Shown: positions 20,573 through 30,588, numbered from the stretch's first letter. The stretch is 39,921 nucleotides of DNA from an uncultured Mollicutes bacterium (GCA_946539555.1 CAMNHN010000003.1:1-39921), one strand, 5' to 3'. Notes: a model not told the origin generated them from the sequence alone. A program made the numbers and translations.

Positions 20573-23038
20573 ATGGAAAAAAACGAACATAAAGAAGTTA
20601 CTCATTTTAACCCATCTTTAGAAGAAGGACTATCTTTAGAACAAGTTAAAGCAAGAGAAAAAGACAATTTAACTAATGTTTCAAAAGGAGTTAGAGGTAA
20701 ATCTCATTTAAAGATTATTTTTGAAAGTTATTTCAACTTTTTTAATATTATTCTTTTTGTTGTTGCGATAGTCTTTGTAATTTGCTCATTTTCTTTTAAG
20801 GATGGCGTAAAATACATACCTTTCACAAAATATATTTTCTTACTTTTTATTTTAGCAAACGGAACAATCAGTGTAATTTCTCAAGAATTAAGTAAAAAGA
20901 AAATTGAAAAAATGAAACTTATTTCTGATCCTAGAAGTAAGGTTTTACGTAATGGAAAAGAAGAATCTATATATAGTAAAGATATAGTTCTTGATGACAT
21001 CTTAATTTTATCTTCTGGAAATCAAATTTCTTGTGACCTTGAAGTTTTAGAAGGTGAAATATTTGTTGATGAATCAATGCTTACTGGAGAATCAGATAAC
21101 ATCTTAAAAACAGTAGGTGACACACTTTATTCTGGATCTTATGTTGTTAGTGGTAATGGTAAAGCAAAAGCAATAGCAGTTGGAGAAACAACTTATATTT
21201 CAAATTTAGAAAGAAAAATTGAAAAAATTAAAAAGAAAAAATCTAAATTAATGGTAAACATTTACCAAATAATTAGAATAATGGTTTATTTTATTATTCC
21301 GATTGTTCTCGCTGTTTTTGTTAAAACGTGGTTTGTAGGAGATGGAAGCGGAAACTGGGAATTTAATGTAAATGTAATAACAAAAAGTGCTGCTGTTCTT
21401 GTAGGTATGATACCAATTGGTATGATACTTTTAAGCTCTGTTACTCTTTCAAAAGCAATTTTAGAATTAAGCAAAATGAATACCATGATTCAAGAGCTTT
21501 ATGCTATTGAAAATTTAAGTGCGGTCAATACACTCTGCTTAGATAAAACAGGGACAATTACTACTCAAAATTTTGATGTAAGTGATGCAATTAATTTAAA
21601 AAATGTAGAAGATTTTCATGATGTAGTTTTCACATTTTTTAGTTCTTTTAAAAGTTTAAATGAAACAGGGAAAGCACTTAAAGAACATTTTAATAAAGGT
21701 AAGTTACTTGAAGTTGTTGAAATCTCTCCTTTTGATAGTAAAAAGAAATCTTCATCAATTGTTCTTAAAGATGGAAGAGTAGTTACATTAGGTGCTCCAG
21801 AATTTACTTTTCATAAAGAAGAGAATTTAAAAACAGCTGAAGCTAAAGCTAAAGAAGGATTTAGAGTTTTAGGGTTAAAAATTAATGATGAGGAAGTTGC
21901 TTTATTCTTATTGAAAGATGAATTAAGAAAGAACATTAAAGAAACCTTAGATTTCTTCAACAAACTTAATATTGATTTAAAAGTTATAAGTGGCGATAAT
22001 CCAATAACAGTCATGCAAACTTGTAAAAATGCAGGACTTCAAAATTGTGATAAATATATTTCAATGGAAAACGTGAAGTTAGAAGAAATACCTGAAATTT
22101 GCGAGGTTTATTCGATTTTTGGAAGAACTTCACCAGATCAAAAGCAAGAAATTATTAAGTGCCTTCAAGCTAAAGGAAGAGTTGTTGGATATATTGGAGA
22201 TGGAGTTAATGACACACAATCTTTAAGACAAGCCGATTGTTCAATTGCTTTAAAATCTGGAGAAGATTCTACAAAAGCTGTTAGTGATGTCGTACTTCTT
22301 GATGATGATTTTGGGCACTTACCATCAGTTTTAGAAGTAGGAAGAAGAGTTGTAAGTAATATTGAAAGATCGATGTTGCTCTTCTTAACAAAGGGAATAT
22401 TTATTGGATTATTCTCATTTATTTCAGTATTCATTCCTGGGGGATTGGTAATTGAAATTGAATCAATGTATGTTTATGAAATTACAATAATTGGTGTTGC
22501 TGGAACTTTACTTGCCTTTCAAAAGAATCAATCAAAGGCTCAAAATACAAATTTTGTTTCTGAGGTTTTACTTAAATCGCTTGTTTCAGGCCTATTTATG
22601 ACTTTTACAGCATATTTACCTTTATTACTTTCAAAGTTCTTTGATATGCCAAATTATAGTTATTTGATTCCGATTTTTATTACAATAGCTGGCGTATCAA
22701 TACTTTTTGATATATGTAAACCATTTACAAAATATACGACTATTGTCTTCCTTTTATCAACGGTTTTATCGGTTTTCTTATTTATTTTGATACCAAATTT
22801 CTTCTGCAATCCAAATTATTTAAAGACTGCTGGAGGAATCGGAGATCAACTTGAATTGTTCTCAAAATCATTCTTTGATTTCACAATTTATAAGTCGATG
22901 AAAACTGCTGAAATGATTTCAATAATTGTTTATTTTGCTTTATCGTATATTGTTTATTTTGGAATTAAGCATCTTGTTAATTTTGTTTATAAGGTAATTG
23001 GGAAAAGTATTAAAAAAGCAAAAAGTAAAAGTAATTAA
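20573..23038 (+). CDS. Cation-transporting P-type ATPase (CtpE/ATPase E-like)
   Basis: DESMLTGESD, CLDKTGTITTQNFD, VISGDNP, GYIGDGVNDTQSLRQADCSIALKSG; multiple TM segments. Confidence 0.93.
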   Translation: MEKNEHKEVTHFNPSLEEGLSLEQVKAREKDNLTNVSKGVRGKSHLKIIFESYFNFFNIILFVVAIVFVICSFSFKDGVKYIPFTKYIFLLFILANGTISVISQELSKKKIEKMKLISDPRSKVLRNGKEESIYSKDIVLDDILILSSGNQISCDLEVLEGEIFVDESMLTGESDNILKTVGDTLYSGSYVVSGNGKAKAIAVGETTYISNLERKIEKIKKKKSKLMVNIYQIIRIMVYFIIPIVLAVFVKTWFVGDGSGNWEFNVNVITKSAAVLVGMIPIGMILLSSVTLSKAILELSKMNTMIQELYAIENLSAVNTLCLDKTGTITTQNFDVSDAINLKNVEDFHDVVFTFFSSFKSLNETGKALKEHFNKGKLLEVVEISPFDSKKKSSSIVLKDGRVVTLGAPEFTFHKEENLKTAEAKAKEGFRVLGLKINDEEVALFLLKDELRKNIKETLDFFNKLNIDLKVISGDNPITVMQTCKNAGLQNCDKYISMENVKLEEIPEICEVYSIFGRTSPDQKQEIIKCLQAKGRVVGYIGDGVNDTQSLRQADCSIALKSGEDSTKAVSDVVLLDDDFGHLPSVLEVGRRVVSNIERSMLLFLTKGIFIGLFSFISVFIPGGLVIEIESMYVYEITIIGVAGTLLAFQKNQSKAQNTNFVSEVLLKSLVSGLFMTFTAYLPLLLSKFFDMPNYSYLIPIFITIAGVSILFDICKPFTKYTTIVFLLSTVLSVFLFILIPNFFCNPNYLKTAGGIGDQLELFSKSFFDFTIYKSMKTAEMISIIVYFALSYIVYFGIKHLVNFVYKVIGKSIKKAKSKSN

Positions 23039-23113
23039 GCTTTAAATTTTATAAAAAATTTATTTTATTGATTAGTAGGGCTCGCTTCTTTATAATAAAA
23101 TGGAGGTTATTTT

Positions 23114-23875
23114 ATGGAAGAAAATGTTGAAAGAGAAGGCATAAGTCTAACAGATATTTGGAAAATAGTTAAAAAATATTGGGTTGGATTAGTTGCTATT
23201 ATTGCTGGAACAACTTTAATCGGCTTACTTGCCGCTTTCTTTGTTGTACCAAAATCATATGAAGCTCACGAAAATTTATATGTTATGTATAGAGACAAAA
23301 ATTCTAATCCTGACGATTATATGGGTTCAGGTGATGTCACAACATCAATTAGATATGTCGATACAATCGCAACTTATTTAAAGAGCTCAAAAGAACATTA
23401 TATTGCTACTGAAGAAGCTTTAAAGGCTCAAAATATTGAAATCCCATACAAGAAGTTAATTAAAGGTTTTAGTTTCACAACCGGAACAACAAGCTTAGCA
23501 ATTAGTGTCAAATATACTTCAAGAGACAAAACTGTTATTCCTGCTGTTTTAAATACATTTGTTACAACAGCTAAGGCGAAAGTTAAAGAACAATTCTTTA
23601 ACAATGAATTAGATGTTTTAAAAAATGATGCTGAAATTGACGCAAGTGATGTTAACGATGTTTCTACAAGTAAGATTGTGGTGGTTGCTGCTTCAGCAGT
23701 TGTTGGTGCTGTTTTAGGTTTAGCTTATGAATTTATTGCAAATTCACTTGATAGAACAGTTAAAAACAAAAAATATATCGAAGAAACATTTAATATTAAA
23801 GTTATTGGTATGATTCCTGATATTTCTAAGAGCGTTGGTAATGGAAGTGACGCATCAGATGTCAACGAATTATAA
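23114..23875 (+). CDS. Wzz/CpsC-family polysaccharide chain-length regulator/BY-kinase modulator
   Basis: Two TM segments (YWVGLVAIIAGTTLIGLLAAFFVV near N-terminus; IVVVAASAVVGAVLGLAYEFIAN near C-terminus) with Wzz-like topology; SD ggagg; immediately upstream of BY-kinase. Confidence 0.88.
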   Translation: MEENVEREGISLTDIWKIVKKYWVGLVAIIAGTTLIGLLAAFFVVPKSYEAHENLYVMYRDKNSNPDDYMGSGDVTTSIRYVDTIATYLKSSKEHYIATEEALKAQNIEIPYKKLIKGFSFTTGTTSLAISVKYTSRDKTVIPAVLNTFVTTAKAKVKEQFFNNELDVLKNDAEIDASDVNDVSTSKIVVVAASAVVGAVLGLAYEFIANSLDRTVKNKKYIEETFNIKVIGMIPDISKSVGNGSDASDVNEL

Positions 23876-23886
23876 GAGGTGAAAGT

Positions 23887-24582
23887 ATGGCAAAACGTAA
23901 ACATAATGGTTCATTATTTGATGAAAGAATTATTATAAGCGATCTTTCATCTAATGCTGGAGAAGCTTATCAAAGATTACAAGTTAATGTTGATCTTGCT
24001 TCAATTGATTCAAAATATAAAGTTATTGGAATTACATCTTCAACAAAATCTGAAGGTAAATCGACAACAATCGTCAATTTAGCAAACGTCTATGCTCGTA
24101 AAGGAAAAAAGGTTTGTGTTATTGATTTAGATTTAAGAAGACCTTCACTCCATTATTTCTTTAAAAAACCTAATGATGTTGGACTTGTTGATTATGTTTT
24201 GGGAGAAGTAGAAAAAGAAAATTTAGCAAAGCACAGTGATGAAGGAATTGATTTTATCAATACTGGTAAACATACTCCATTCCCAGCACAAGTTCTTGAA
24301 AGCAAGAATTTAGTTGATTTAATCGACTACTTAAAAACGATTTATGATTTTGTTTTATTAGATTGCCCTCCAATGTTAGTTTCAGCAGATACAACAATTA
24401 TTTCTAAATTTACTGATGGATTTATCTTTGTTGTTAAGACGAATTCAACAGTTAAAGATGCTTTAGGCGATTCACTTGAAGCACTTAAAAATTGTGGAGC
24501 AAATGTCATTGGTGCAGTTATGACCGATGTCCCAAGCGGCAGAGGTAGTGACTACTACGGATATGGCTACTATAAATATTAA
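23887..24582 (+). CDS. CpsD/Wze-type bacterial tyrosine kinase (BY-kinase)
   Basis: Walker A ITSSTKSEGKSTTIVNLA, Walker A' VCVIDLDLRRPSLH, Walker B FVLLDCPPM, C-terminal Tyr cluster DYYGYGYYKY. Confidence 0.92.
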   Translation: MAKRKHNGSLFDERIIISDLSSNAGEAYQRLQVNVDLASIDSKYKVIGITSSTKSEGKSTTIVNLANVYARKGKKVCVIDLDLRRPSLHYFFKKPNDVGLVDYVLGEVEKENLAKHSDEGIDFINTGKHTPFPAQVLESKNLVDLIDYLKTIYDFVLLDCPPMLVSADTTIISKFTDGFIFVVKTNSTVKDALGDSLEALKNCGANVIGAVMTDVPSGRGSDYYGYGYYKY

Positions 24583-24612
24583 TAAGCAAATTTATTGAAA
24601 TAAATACTATGA

Positions 24613-24637
24613 GACCTAAAATTAAATTAGGTCTTTT
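24613..24637 (+). terminator. Rho-independent terminator after BY-kinase gene
   Basis: GACCTAA-aattaaa-TTAGGTC then TTTTA. Confidence 0.65.
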
Positions 24638-24646
24638 ATTTAAGTT

Positions 24647-25846
24647 ATGATTTTAGAAGAGTATAGAAAATATTGTAAAGAAAATTTCAAAGATTATTAC
24701 AACGAAAAAGTGTTGCATAATTTTTTAGTTGATTACGCTTCTAAAAAAGAAATGAGTTTAGAAAATGTTTATTCTGTTTTAGAAAAGGAATATATACCAT
24801 TTTTAGATCCAGATGGAGATTATTTATTTTCTAATGAAGTCATTAAGAACGTTAAAAATTACTTTTATTTTGAAATCTTATATTTAAAAAGCGATTCTTC
24901 AATTTCGCTTTCAGAGCGTGAAATTAGAATTAACAAATTATTTGATAGTTTTCTTGAAAATCGTGATTTTAACGTTGAAGAAAATAAAGAATTTAATCTC
25001 AATAATTTATTAGAATTTGCTACTTTATTTCTATATGTAGAAAATTATAAAAAAGCAGAAGAATGTTATGAAATCGCATTTTCAAAAGTTATACAAAATG
25101 AATTTTTAAATTATGTGACAAAGACCATAATTGCTATTGAAGAAGGGGATGATGATAAATATTATTCATCACTTTTAAAAGCTAGTGAAAAAGAAAATGC
25201 TGAAGCTTATATTTATGCACTTCAAACTCTTTATGAAATTAAAAATGAGAATTTTGAAACCGCTTATTCATATCTATCAAAAATAGAATTAAGGAATTTA
25301 TATTTATATTATGTAGTTGGATATCGCTATATTACGACCGATTTTACAAGTGAAATCTCATCATATAAAGAAATTTTAGAGTACGAAAGCAGTGATTTTA
25401 ATAGAAAAAAACGCATTTCTGCAAGGTTATTTGAAAAGTTAGCTTTCCATTTCATTTTTATGAACCACGCTTGGGAAGAATTTAATGCTCTTGTTTTAGA
25501 ACGTTTAGTAGCAAGATATAATTTTTCAGATATTGAAAATATAGTATGTTTAGCTTTATCAGAAACTTTTCTTTTCACTCTTTCAAACGTTATTAGTTTG
25601 AAGAATCTTGAGAAATATTTATTTGGTACTGGTAGAAAAAAAGATTTTGATGGAGCTAATTTTTTTGGCGAACTTGGAAAAGAAAGCAAAGATGAATTCT
25701 TTAAAATTTTAAACAAATTTGAAGATTTAAATTTAATCGATAGAAATTTTGAAGACCCAGATAAAATTCATATTCACGAAGAACTTTATATTCTTGCAAT
25801 TTCAATAATTAATAAATATTTTTCTTCAAAAGATTTATCTAGTTAA
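24647..25846 (+). CDS. Hypothetical acidic, helix-rich (TPR-like?) protein
   Basis: 399 aa; segments such as ENYKKAEECYEIAFSKV resemble TPR helices; no clear family. Confidence 0.65.
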   Translation: MILEEYRKYCKENFKDYYNEKVLHNFLVDYASKKEMSLENVYSVLEKEYIPFLDPDGDYLFSNEVIKNVKNYFYFEILYLKSDSSISLSEREIRINKLFDSFLENRDFNVEENKEFNLNNLLEFATLFLYVENYKKAEECYEIAFSKVIQNEFLNYVTKTIIAIEEGDDDKYYSSLLKASEKENAEAYIYALQTLYEIKNENFETAYSYLSKIELRNLYLYYVVGYRYITTDFTSEISSYKEILEYESSDFNRKKRISARLFEKLAFHFIFMNHAWEEFNALVLERLVARYNFSDIENIVCLALSETFLFTLSNVISLKNLEKYLFGTGRKKDFDGANFFGELGKESKDEFFKILNKFEDLNLIDRNFEDPDKIHIHEELYILAISIINKYFSSKDLSS

Positions 25847-25882
25847 AGTTTTATAAAACTTTATTTATGAATTTCAATAACT

Positions 25883-25888
25883 TATAAT
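25883..25888 (+). promoter_or_regulatory. -10 box, ATG 6 nt downstream (25895)
   Basis: TATAAT-TTTATT-ATG; no SD. Confidence 0.5.
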
Positions 25889-25894
25889 TTTATT

Positions 25895-26596
25895 ATGGAA
25901 AATTATAAGAAAACTTTTACGATAACAAATAATCAATTAGATAAAAACGATCACTTAACATTAGGTGCTATTTTAGATTTGATTCAAGAAGTTAGCGGCA
26001 ATCATGCTGACACTTTGAGTTGTGGGTATGATGATTTAATTAAACGCAATTTAATTTGGGTTGTTATTAGACATCATATTGAATTTAAAAGACATTTGCA
26101 CGTTGGCAAATTTGTCGAACTTGAAACTTACCCTTTAAATCAAAGATTTGTTGAATATCCTAGAGAAGTGAAAATGTATGATAATGGTGAGCTATTTTTA
26201 GTTGCTAATACGACTTGGGTTGTTCTTAACTTAGAAAAATTTAATTTTATAAGTGAAGAGCTATATGATAAATCGATTGCTAGAGAAAGTTATTTTGATA
26301 AAAGATTTGGGAAACTTCAAAAAAAGAACAAAGCAGATTTAAAATTTGTAGAAACTGTTGATGTCAAATATTCAATGCTTGACCACAATGGTCACATGAA
26401 TAATACTCGATACTTAACGTGGTTTTTAGATATTTTTGAAGAACCTAGAGATCCTAAAAATTTCCAAATTGAATATTTAAAGCAAAGTTTCTTACACGAG
26501 AAAGTTGATCTTTATGTCTCGGATGAAGAAAACGCAAAAGAATTATATGGATATAATGGAGACGAGCTCAAATTTTATTGTAGAGCAGAATATTAA
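25895..26596 (+). CDS. Acyl-ACP thioesterase
   Basis: FatA-like: LTLGAILDLIQEVSGNHADTLSCGYDDLIKRNLIWVVIRHHIEF ... VDVKYSMLDHNGHMNNTRYLTW. Confidence 0.88.
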   Translation: MENYKKTFTITNNQLDKNDHLTLGAILDLIQEVSGNHADTLSCGYDDLIKRNLIWVVIRHHIEFKRHLHVGKFVELETYPLNQRFVEYPREVKMYDNGELFLVANTTWVVLNLEKFNFISEELYDKSIARESYFDKRFGKLQKKNKADLKFVETVDVKYSMLDHNGHMNNTRYLTWFLDIFEEPRDPKNFQIEYLKQSFLHEKVDLYVSDEENAKELYGYNGDELKFYCRAEY

Positions 26597-26599
26597 AAT

Positions 26600-27502
26600 A
26601 TGAAAATTAGTGAAGAAGTTAAAGAAGCTATTAGACTTAACAAGCCAGTTGTTGCATTAGAATCGACAATTATTTCTCATGGTATGCCTTATCCAAGAAA
26701 TGTCGAATGTGCTTTGCTTGTTGAAAAAACAATTAGAGAAAACGGGGCAATTCCAGCAACGATTGGGATTATTGAAGGCGAACCAATTGTTGGAATGTCG
26801 CCAGAAGAAATAGAAGAATTTGGTAAACGTAAAGGTATTGCTAAATGTTCAAGAAGAGATTTGCCAATTGTTTTTGCTAAAAAAATGTGGGGAGCAACAA
26901 CAGTTAGTGCAACAATGATTTTAGCTGAAAAGGCTGGAATTGAATTTTTTGTAACTGGCGGAATTGGTGGTGTTCATAGAGGAGCAACTCAAACTTTTGA
27001 TATTTCTGCTGACCTTGATGAATTATCAAAAACAAATGTTTCTGTAATTTGTGCTGGACCTAAAGCTATTTTAGATATTGGTTTAACTCTTGAATATCTA
27101 GAAACAAAAGGCGTTCCAGTAATTGGCTATAATTCAGATAAATTACCTGCATTTTATACAAGAACTAGTGAATTTAACGTATTATTTAACGCCAAAAACC
27201 CTTTAGAAATTGCTCAAATTGTAAAAAGCAAAAGAGAATACGATTTAGAAGGTGGAATTTTAGTTTGTAATCCAGTACCAGAAGAATTTTCTTTACCAGA
27301 AGAATATATTAATTCTAAAATCGATCAAGCCATAAAAGAAATGAATGAGAAGGGAATAATTGGAAAAGATCAAACTCCATTTTTACTTTCTAAAATTGTT
27401 GAATTAACTGATGGAGAATCTTTGAATACAAATATTAATTTAGTTTTAAATAATGCAAAACTTGGTGCTTTAATTGCTAAGGAATATACAAAAATTAAAT
27501 AG
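26600..27502 (+). CDS. psuG: Pseudouridine-5'-phosphate glycosidase
   Basis: VALESTIISHGMPYPRNVECALLVEKTIRENGAIPATIGIIEGEPIVGMSPEEIE ... KMWGATTVSATMILAEKAGIEFFVTGGIGGVHRGATQTFDISADL. Confidence 0.96.
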   Translation: MKISEEVKEAIRLNKPVVALESTIISHGMPYPRNVECALLVEKTIRENGAIPATIGIIEGEPIVGMSPEEIEEFGKRKGIAKCSRRDLPIVFAKKMWGATTVSATMILAEKAGIEFFVTGGIGGVHRGATQTFDISADLDELSKTNVSVICAGPKAILDIGLTLEYLETKGVPVIGYNSDKLPAFYTRTSEFNVLFNAKNPLEIAQIVKSKREYDLEGGILVCNPVPEEFSLPEEYINSKIDQAIKEMNEKGIIGKDQTPFLLSKIVELTDGESLNTNINLVLNNAKLGALIAKEYTKIK

Positions 27503-27513
27503 GAGGAAGGACA

Positions 27514-28404
27514 ATGAAAAATTCAATGCTTCTAATCGGTGGATGTAATATTGATTTTATTGCCACAAGTAATGAAAAATTAATTAGACGTGTTTCTAAC
27601 ATAGGAGAAGTCTCTATTTCAAATGGTGGTGTAATGAGAAATATTGCAGAAAACTTAGCTCGTTTAGGAAATGATGTTGATTTTATTACAGCTATTGGAA
27701 ACGATGATTTAGGAAAATCTTTGAAACAAGAATTGATTAATTTAGGAATTAAAGTTTATTGCCCAGAAACCGATTTGCCTACTGGAAGTTATGTCGCAAT
27801 TAACGATCATAATCACGATTTAGCAGAAGCAATTTGTGATAATAGAATTTATGAAGTTATCAATGTAGACTTCTTACAGGCTAATAAAGAATTGCTTGAA
27901 AAGCATGATGCAATTTTAATTGATACTAATATTTCTCAAGAAGTAATCGATTATTTATTTGAAAATTATCCAAATAAAAAATATATGATGGATGCAATTT
28001 CACCAACTAAAGTTTTAAAGGTTAAAAAATATTTAGATAAATTTTATTTAATTAAATGTAATATCCATGAAGCTACTGCATTAATGGGAATTGATTTAGC
28101 TAATAAAGATTTAACTAGTGGTTTACTTGCTAGAGGCGCTCAAAAAGTAGTAGTTTCTCACGGAAGCAATGATATCTATTTTGGTGAAGATTTGAGAAAA
28201 ATTGATTTTGTTCATGTCGAAGAAGTTTTCGATTTTGTAAATACAATTGGATGTGGTGACGCTTTAACAAGTGGTGTAGTTGACCACGTTCTTGGCGGCA
28301 AAACACTTAAAGAATCTGTTGCTTTTGGCAACGAATTAGCTCGTGTTACTTTAATGTCAAAGAGCGCAACAACTCCTGAGATTTCTAAATTTAAGGACAA
28401 ATAA
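27514..28404 (+). CDS. PfkB-family carbohydrate kinase, probable pseudouridine kinase
   Basis: GGVMRNIAENLARLGNDVDFITAIGNDDLG and C-terminal NTIGCGDALTSGVV PfkB signature; immediately downstream of psuG with own SD aggagg. Confidence 0.88.
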   Translation: MKNSMLLIGGCNIDFIATSNEKLIRRVSNIGEVSISNGGVMRNIAENLARLGNDVDFITAIGNDDLGKSLKQELINLGIKVYCPETDLPTGSYVAINDHNHDLAEAICDNRIYEVINVDFLQANKELLEKHDAILIDTNISQEVIDYLFENYPNKKYMMDAISPTKVLKVKKYLDKFYLIKCNIHEATALMGIDLANKDLTSGLLARGAQKVVVSHGSNDIYFGEDLRKIDFVHVEEVFDFVNTIGCGDALTSGVVDHVLGGKTLKESVAFGNELARVTLMSKSATTPEISKFKDK

Positions 28405-28406
28405 TT

Positions 28407-29384
28407 ATGCTTTATAAAGTTAATGAGGAAAATAAAGTCGTTTTAATTGATATTGATAATGAATGTGGTTTAAAAGCTCAACTTTGTAGTTTTGGAGCCG
28501 GTGTTTATTCTTTAAAATTTAATGATAGGAGAATGATTCTTGAACCAAAGACACTTGATGATTACAAATTTTCAACACAATATTTTGGCAAAAGCTTAGG
28601 AGTAGTTGCTGGAAGATTTAAAAAAGATGGCTTACTTTTAGGAAGAGAATATTCTTTAGTAAACGAACCTGGAGTCAATTTTTGCCTTCATGGTGGACAT
28701 TTAAAATCAATATCTTTTAAAAATTGGAAATATAAAATTAAAGAAACAAATAAAAAACTCGATGTTATCTTTAATGTTAAAACAAAAGATGGTGAAAATG
28801 GTTTCCCAGGAGGATCAAGCATTTTTGCAATTTATACTTTTATTAAAGGTAAAAACGAATTTAGAATTACTTACAAAGCTACAACACCAGATGAAGCAAC
28901 ATTTATGAATTTAACAAATCATATGTATTTTAATTTGGATGATAATGACATCTCTGAGCATAAACTTAAAATGAATGCTTCAACTGTTGCTGTTACAGAT
29001 GAGAACTTATTTATATATTCATCAAAGCCTGTAAGTTCGATGCTTGATTTTAACAAACTTTCAAAAATGAATGTTAAATTAAACCAAATTGAAAAGAAAG
29101 ATTTTAAGAAAACTATCGATGATACTTTTATTTTTGATGGTCCTGGAAAAATCGTTTTAACAAACAAAGATACAATTTTAAATATCGCAACAGATAACCC
29201 AGCTTTAAATATTTATGTCGATAATTCATTATCTGATATGAAGTTTAAAAATGAGAACATTTCTTCTTTAAGAAGAGGTATTGCTTTAGAAACACAAAAG
29301 TGGATTCTTGATAGAAACTCACTTATTTTAAAACATGGAGAAGTTTATAAACAAACAACTACATACAAATTTAAGAGAAAATAG
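28407..29384 (+). CDS. Aldose 1-epimerase family protein
   Basis: VVAGRFKKD, NFCLHGGHLKSISFKNW, FMNLTNHMYFNLD, RGIALETQKW. Confidence 0.88.
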   Translation: MLYKVNEENKVVLIDIDNECGLKAQLCSFGAGVYSLKFNDRRMILEPKTLDDYKFSTQYFGKSLGVVAGRFKKDGLLLGREYSLVNEPGVNFCLHGGHLKSISFKNWKYKIKETNKKLDVIFNVKTKDGENGFPGGSSIFAIYTFIKGKNEFRITYKATTPDEATFMNLTNHMYFNLDDNDISEHKLKMNASTVAVTDENLFIYSSKPVSSMLDFNKLSKMNVKLNQIEKKDFKKTIDDTFIFDGPGKIVLTNKDTILNIATDNPALNIYVDNSLSDMKFKNENISSLRRGIALETQKWILDRNSLILKHGEVYKQTTTYKFKRK

Positions 29385-29402
29385 CGTTTTAGAGGACTTT
29401 TT

Positions 29403-30569
29403 ATGACCAATTTAGAATTTCATTTTAAAAAAACATTCAATAGAAGAGCTCAATTTTATTTTGATACTGGTGGAAGATTTGAACTTTTAGGAAATCATAC
29501 TGACCATAATCATGGACTTTGTCTCGTTGCTAATTCTTCTTTAAGAATTAAAGCGGCTGTTGCTTTAAATGAAACTTCAATTAGAATCCAATCTAAGGGA
29601 TATAAGTTTTTTGAATTTGATATTGATGACCTTACTTATGACCCAAACGACTATCCAGCAACAAAATCTATATGTAGAGGTATATTAAGTAGATTCAAAG
29701 AATTAGGATATAAAATTGGTGGTTTTGATGCTTATATAACTAGTGAAATTCCTGATGGTAGTGGTGTTTCTTCATCAGCTGCTGTTGAATCATTATTTGG
29801 ATATATTTTGTCTATTTTATATAACGAAGGGAAAGTTCCACCAATTGAAATAGCAAAAATAGGACAATATTCAGAAAATAATTATTTTAAAAAACCAAGC
29901 GGATTACTTGATCAAGTTGGTACCTCTTTTGCAAATTCAAATTACATAGACTTTAAAAATATTAATCAACCATATATTGTTAATTTGCCATTCAAAATGC
30001 CTCTTGAAATATTTTTAATTAAATCCGAAGGCAATCATTCTAATTTAACTAATCTTTATGCAGAAATTCCTGCAGCAATGAAAAAAGTTGCCCATTTATT
30101 AGAAGGCAAAGAGTTTTTAAGAGATTGTAGTGAAGAAGATATCTTTAATAGAATTGACAAAGTTAATGCAACTGAAAAAGAAAAACGTATTGCTAAACAT
30201 TTCTTCTTAGAAAATTACAATGTTGTAAATGCTGAAAAAGCGATTAAGGAAAATAACGTCGATGCTTTTTTAGAATGTGTAAGAGCTTCACAAAAATCAT
30301 CAAAAGAAAATTTAAATAATACATTTGTTGAAGGCGAATTTGAAGATTCACCTCAAGATATTATTGATAAAGTCACTGAATATTTAGGATATAATGGCGC
30401 CGTTAGAATTCATGGTGGTGGTTTTAAAGGAACAGTTATTGTTTTTGTAAAACGTAAATATGCCGATGATTTCCTTAATTTTTTAAATAAGAATTATCCA
30501 AAGAACAGATTTTTTAAAGTTTCGATTTCAAATAAAGCTGTAAACTTTAAAGTTTATCAAACAAAATAA
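29403..30569 (+). CDS. galK: Galactokinase (GHMP family)
   Basis: GGRFELLGNHTDHNHGLCLVA, IPDGSGVSSSAAVESLFG, KPSGLLDQVGTSFA, RIHGGGFKGTVIVFV. Confidence 0.9.
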   Translation: MTNLEFHFKKTFNRRAQFYFDTGGRFELLGNHTDHNHGLCLVANSSLRIKAAVALNETSIRIQSKGYKFFEFDIDDLTYDPNDYPATKSICRGILSRFKELGYKIGGFDAYITSEIPDGSGVSSSAAVESLFGYILSILYNEGKVPPIEIAKIGQYSENNYFKKPSGLLDQVGTSFANSNYIDFKNINQPYIVNLPFKMPLEIFLIKSEGNHSNLTNLYAEIPAAMKKVAHLLEGKEFLRDCSEEDIFNRIDKVNATEKEKRIAKHFFLENYNVVNAEKAIKENNVDAFLECVRASQKSSKENLNNTFVEGEFEDSPQDIIDKVTEYLGYNGAVRIHGGGFKGTVIVFVKRKYADDFLNFLNKNYPKNRFFKVSISNKAVNFKVYQTK

Positions 30570-30570
30570 A

Positions 30571-30588
30571 AAAGACTATTTAGTCTTT
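30571..30588. terminator. Bidirectional terminator between convergent galK and hpt
   Basis: AAAGACT-attt-AGTCTTT flanked by A- and T-rich tracts. Confidence 0.6.
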
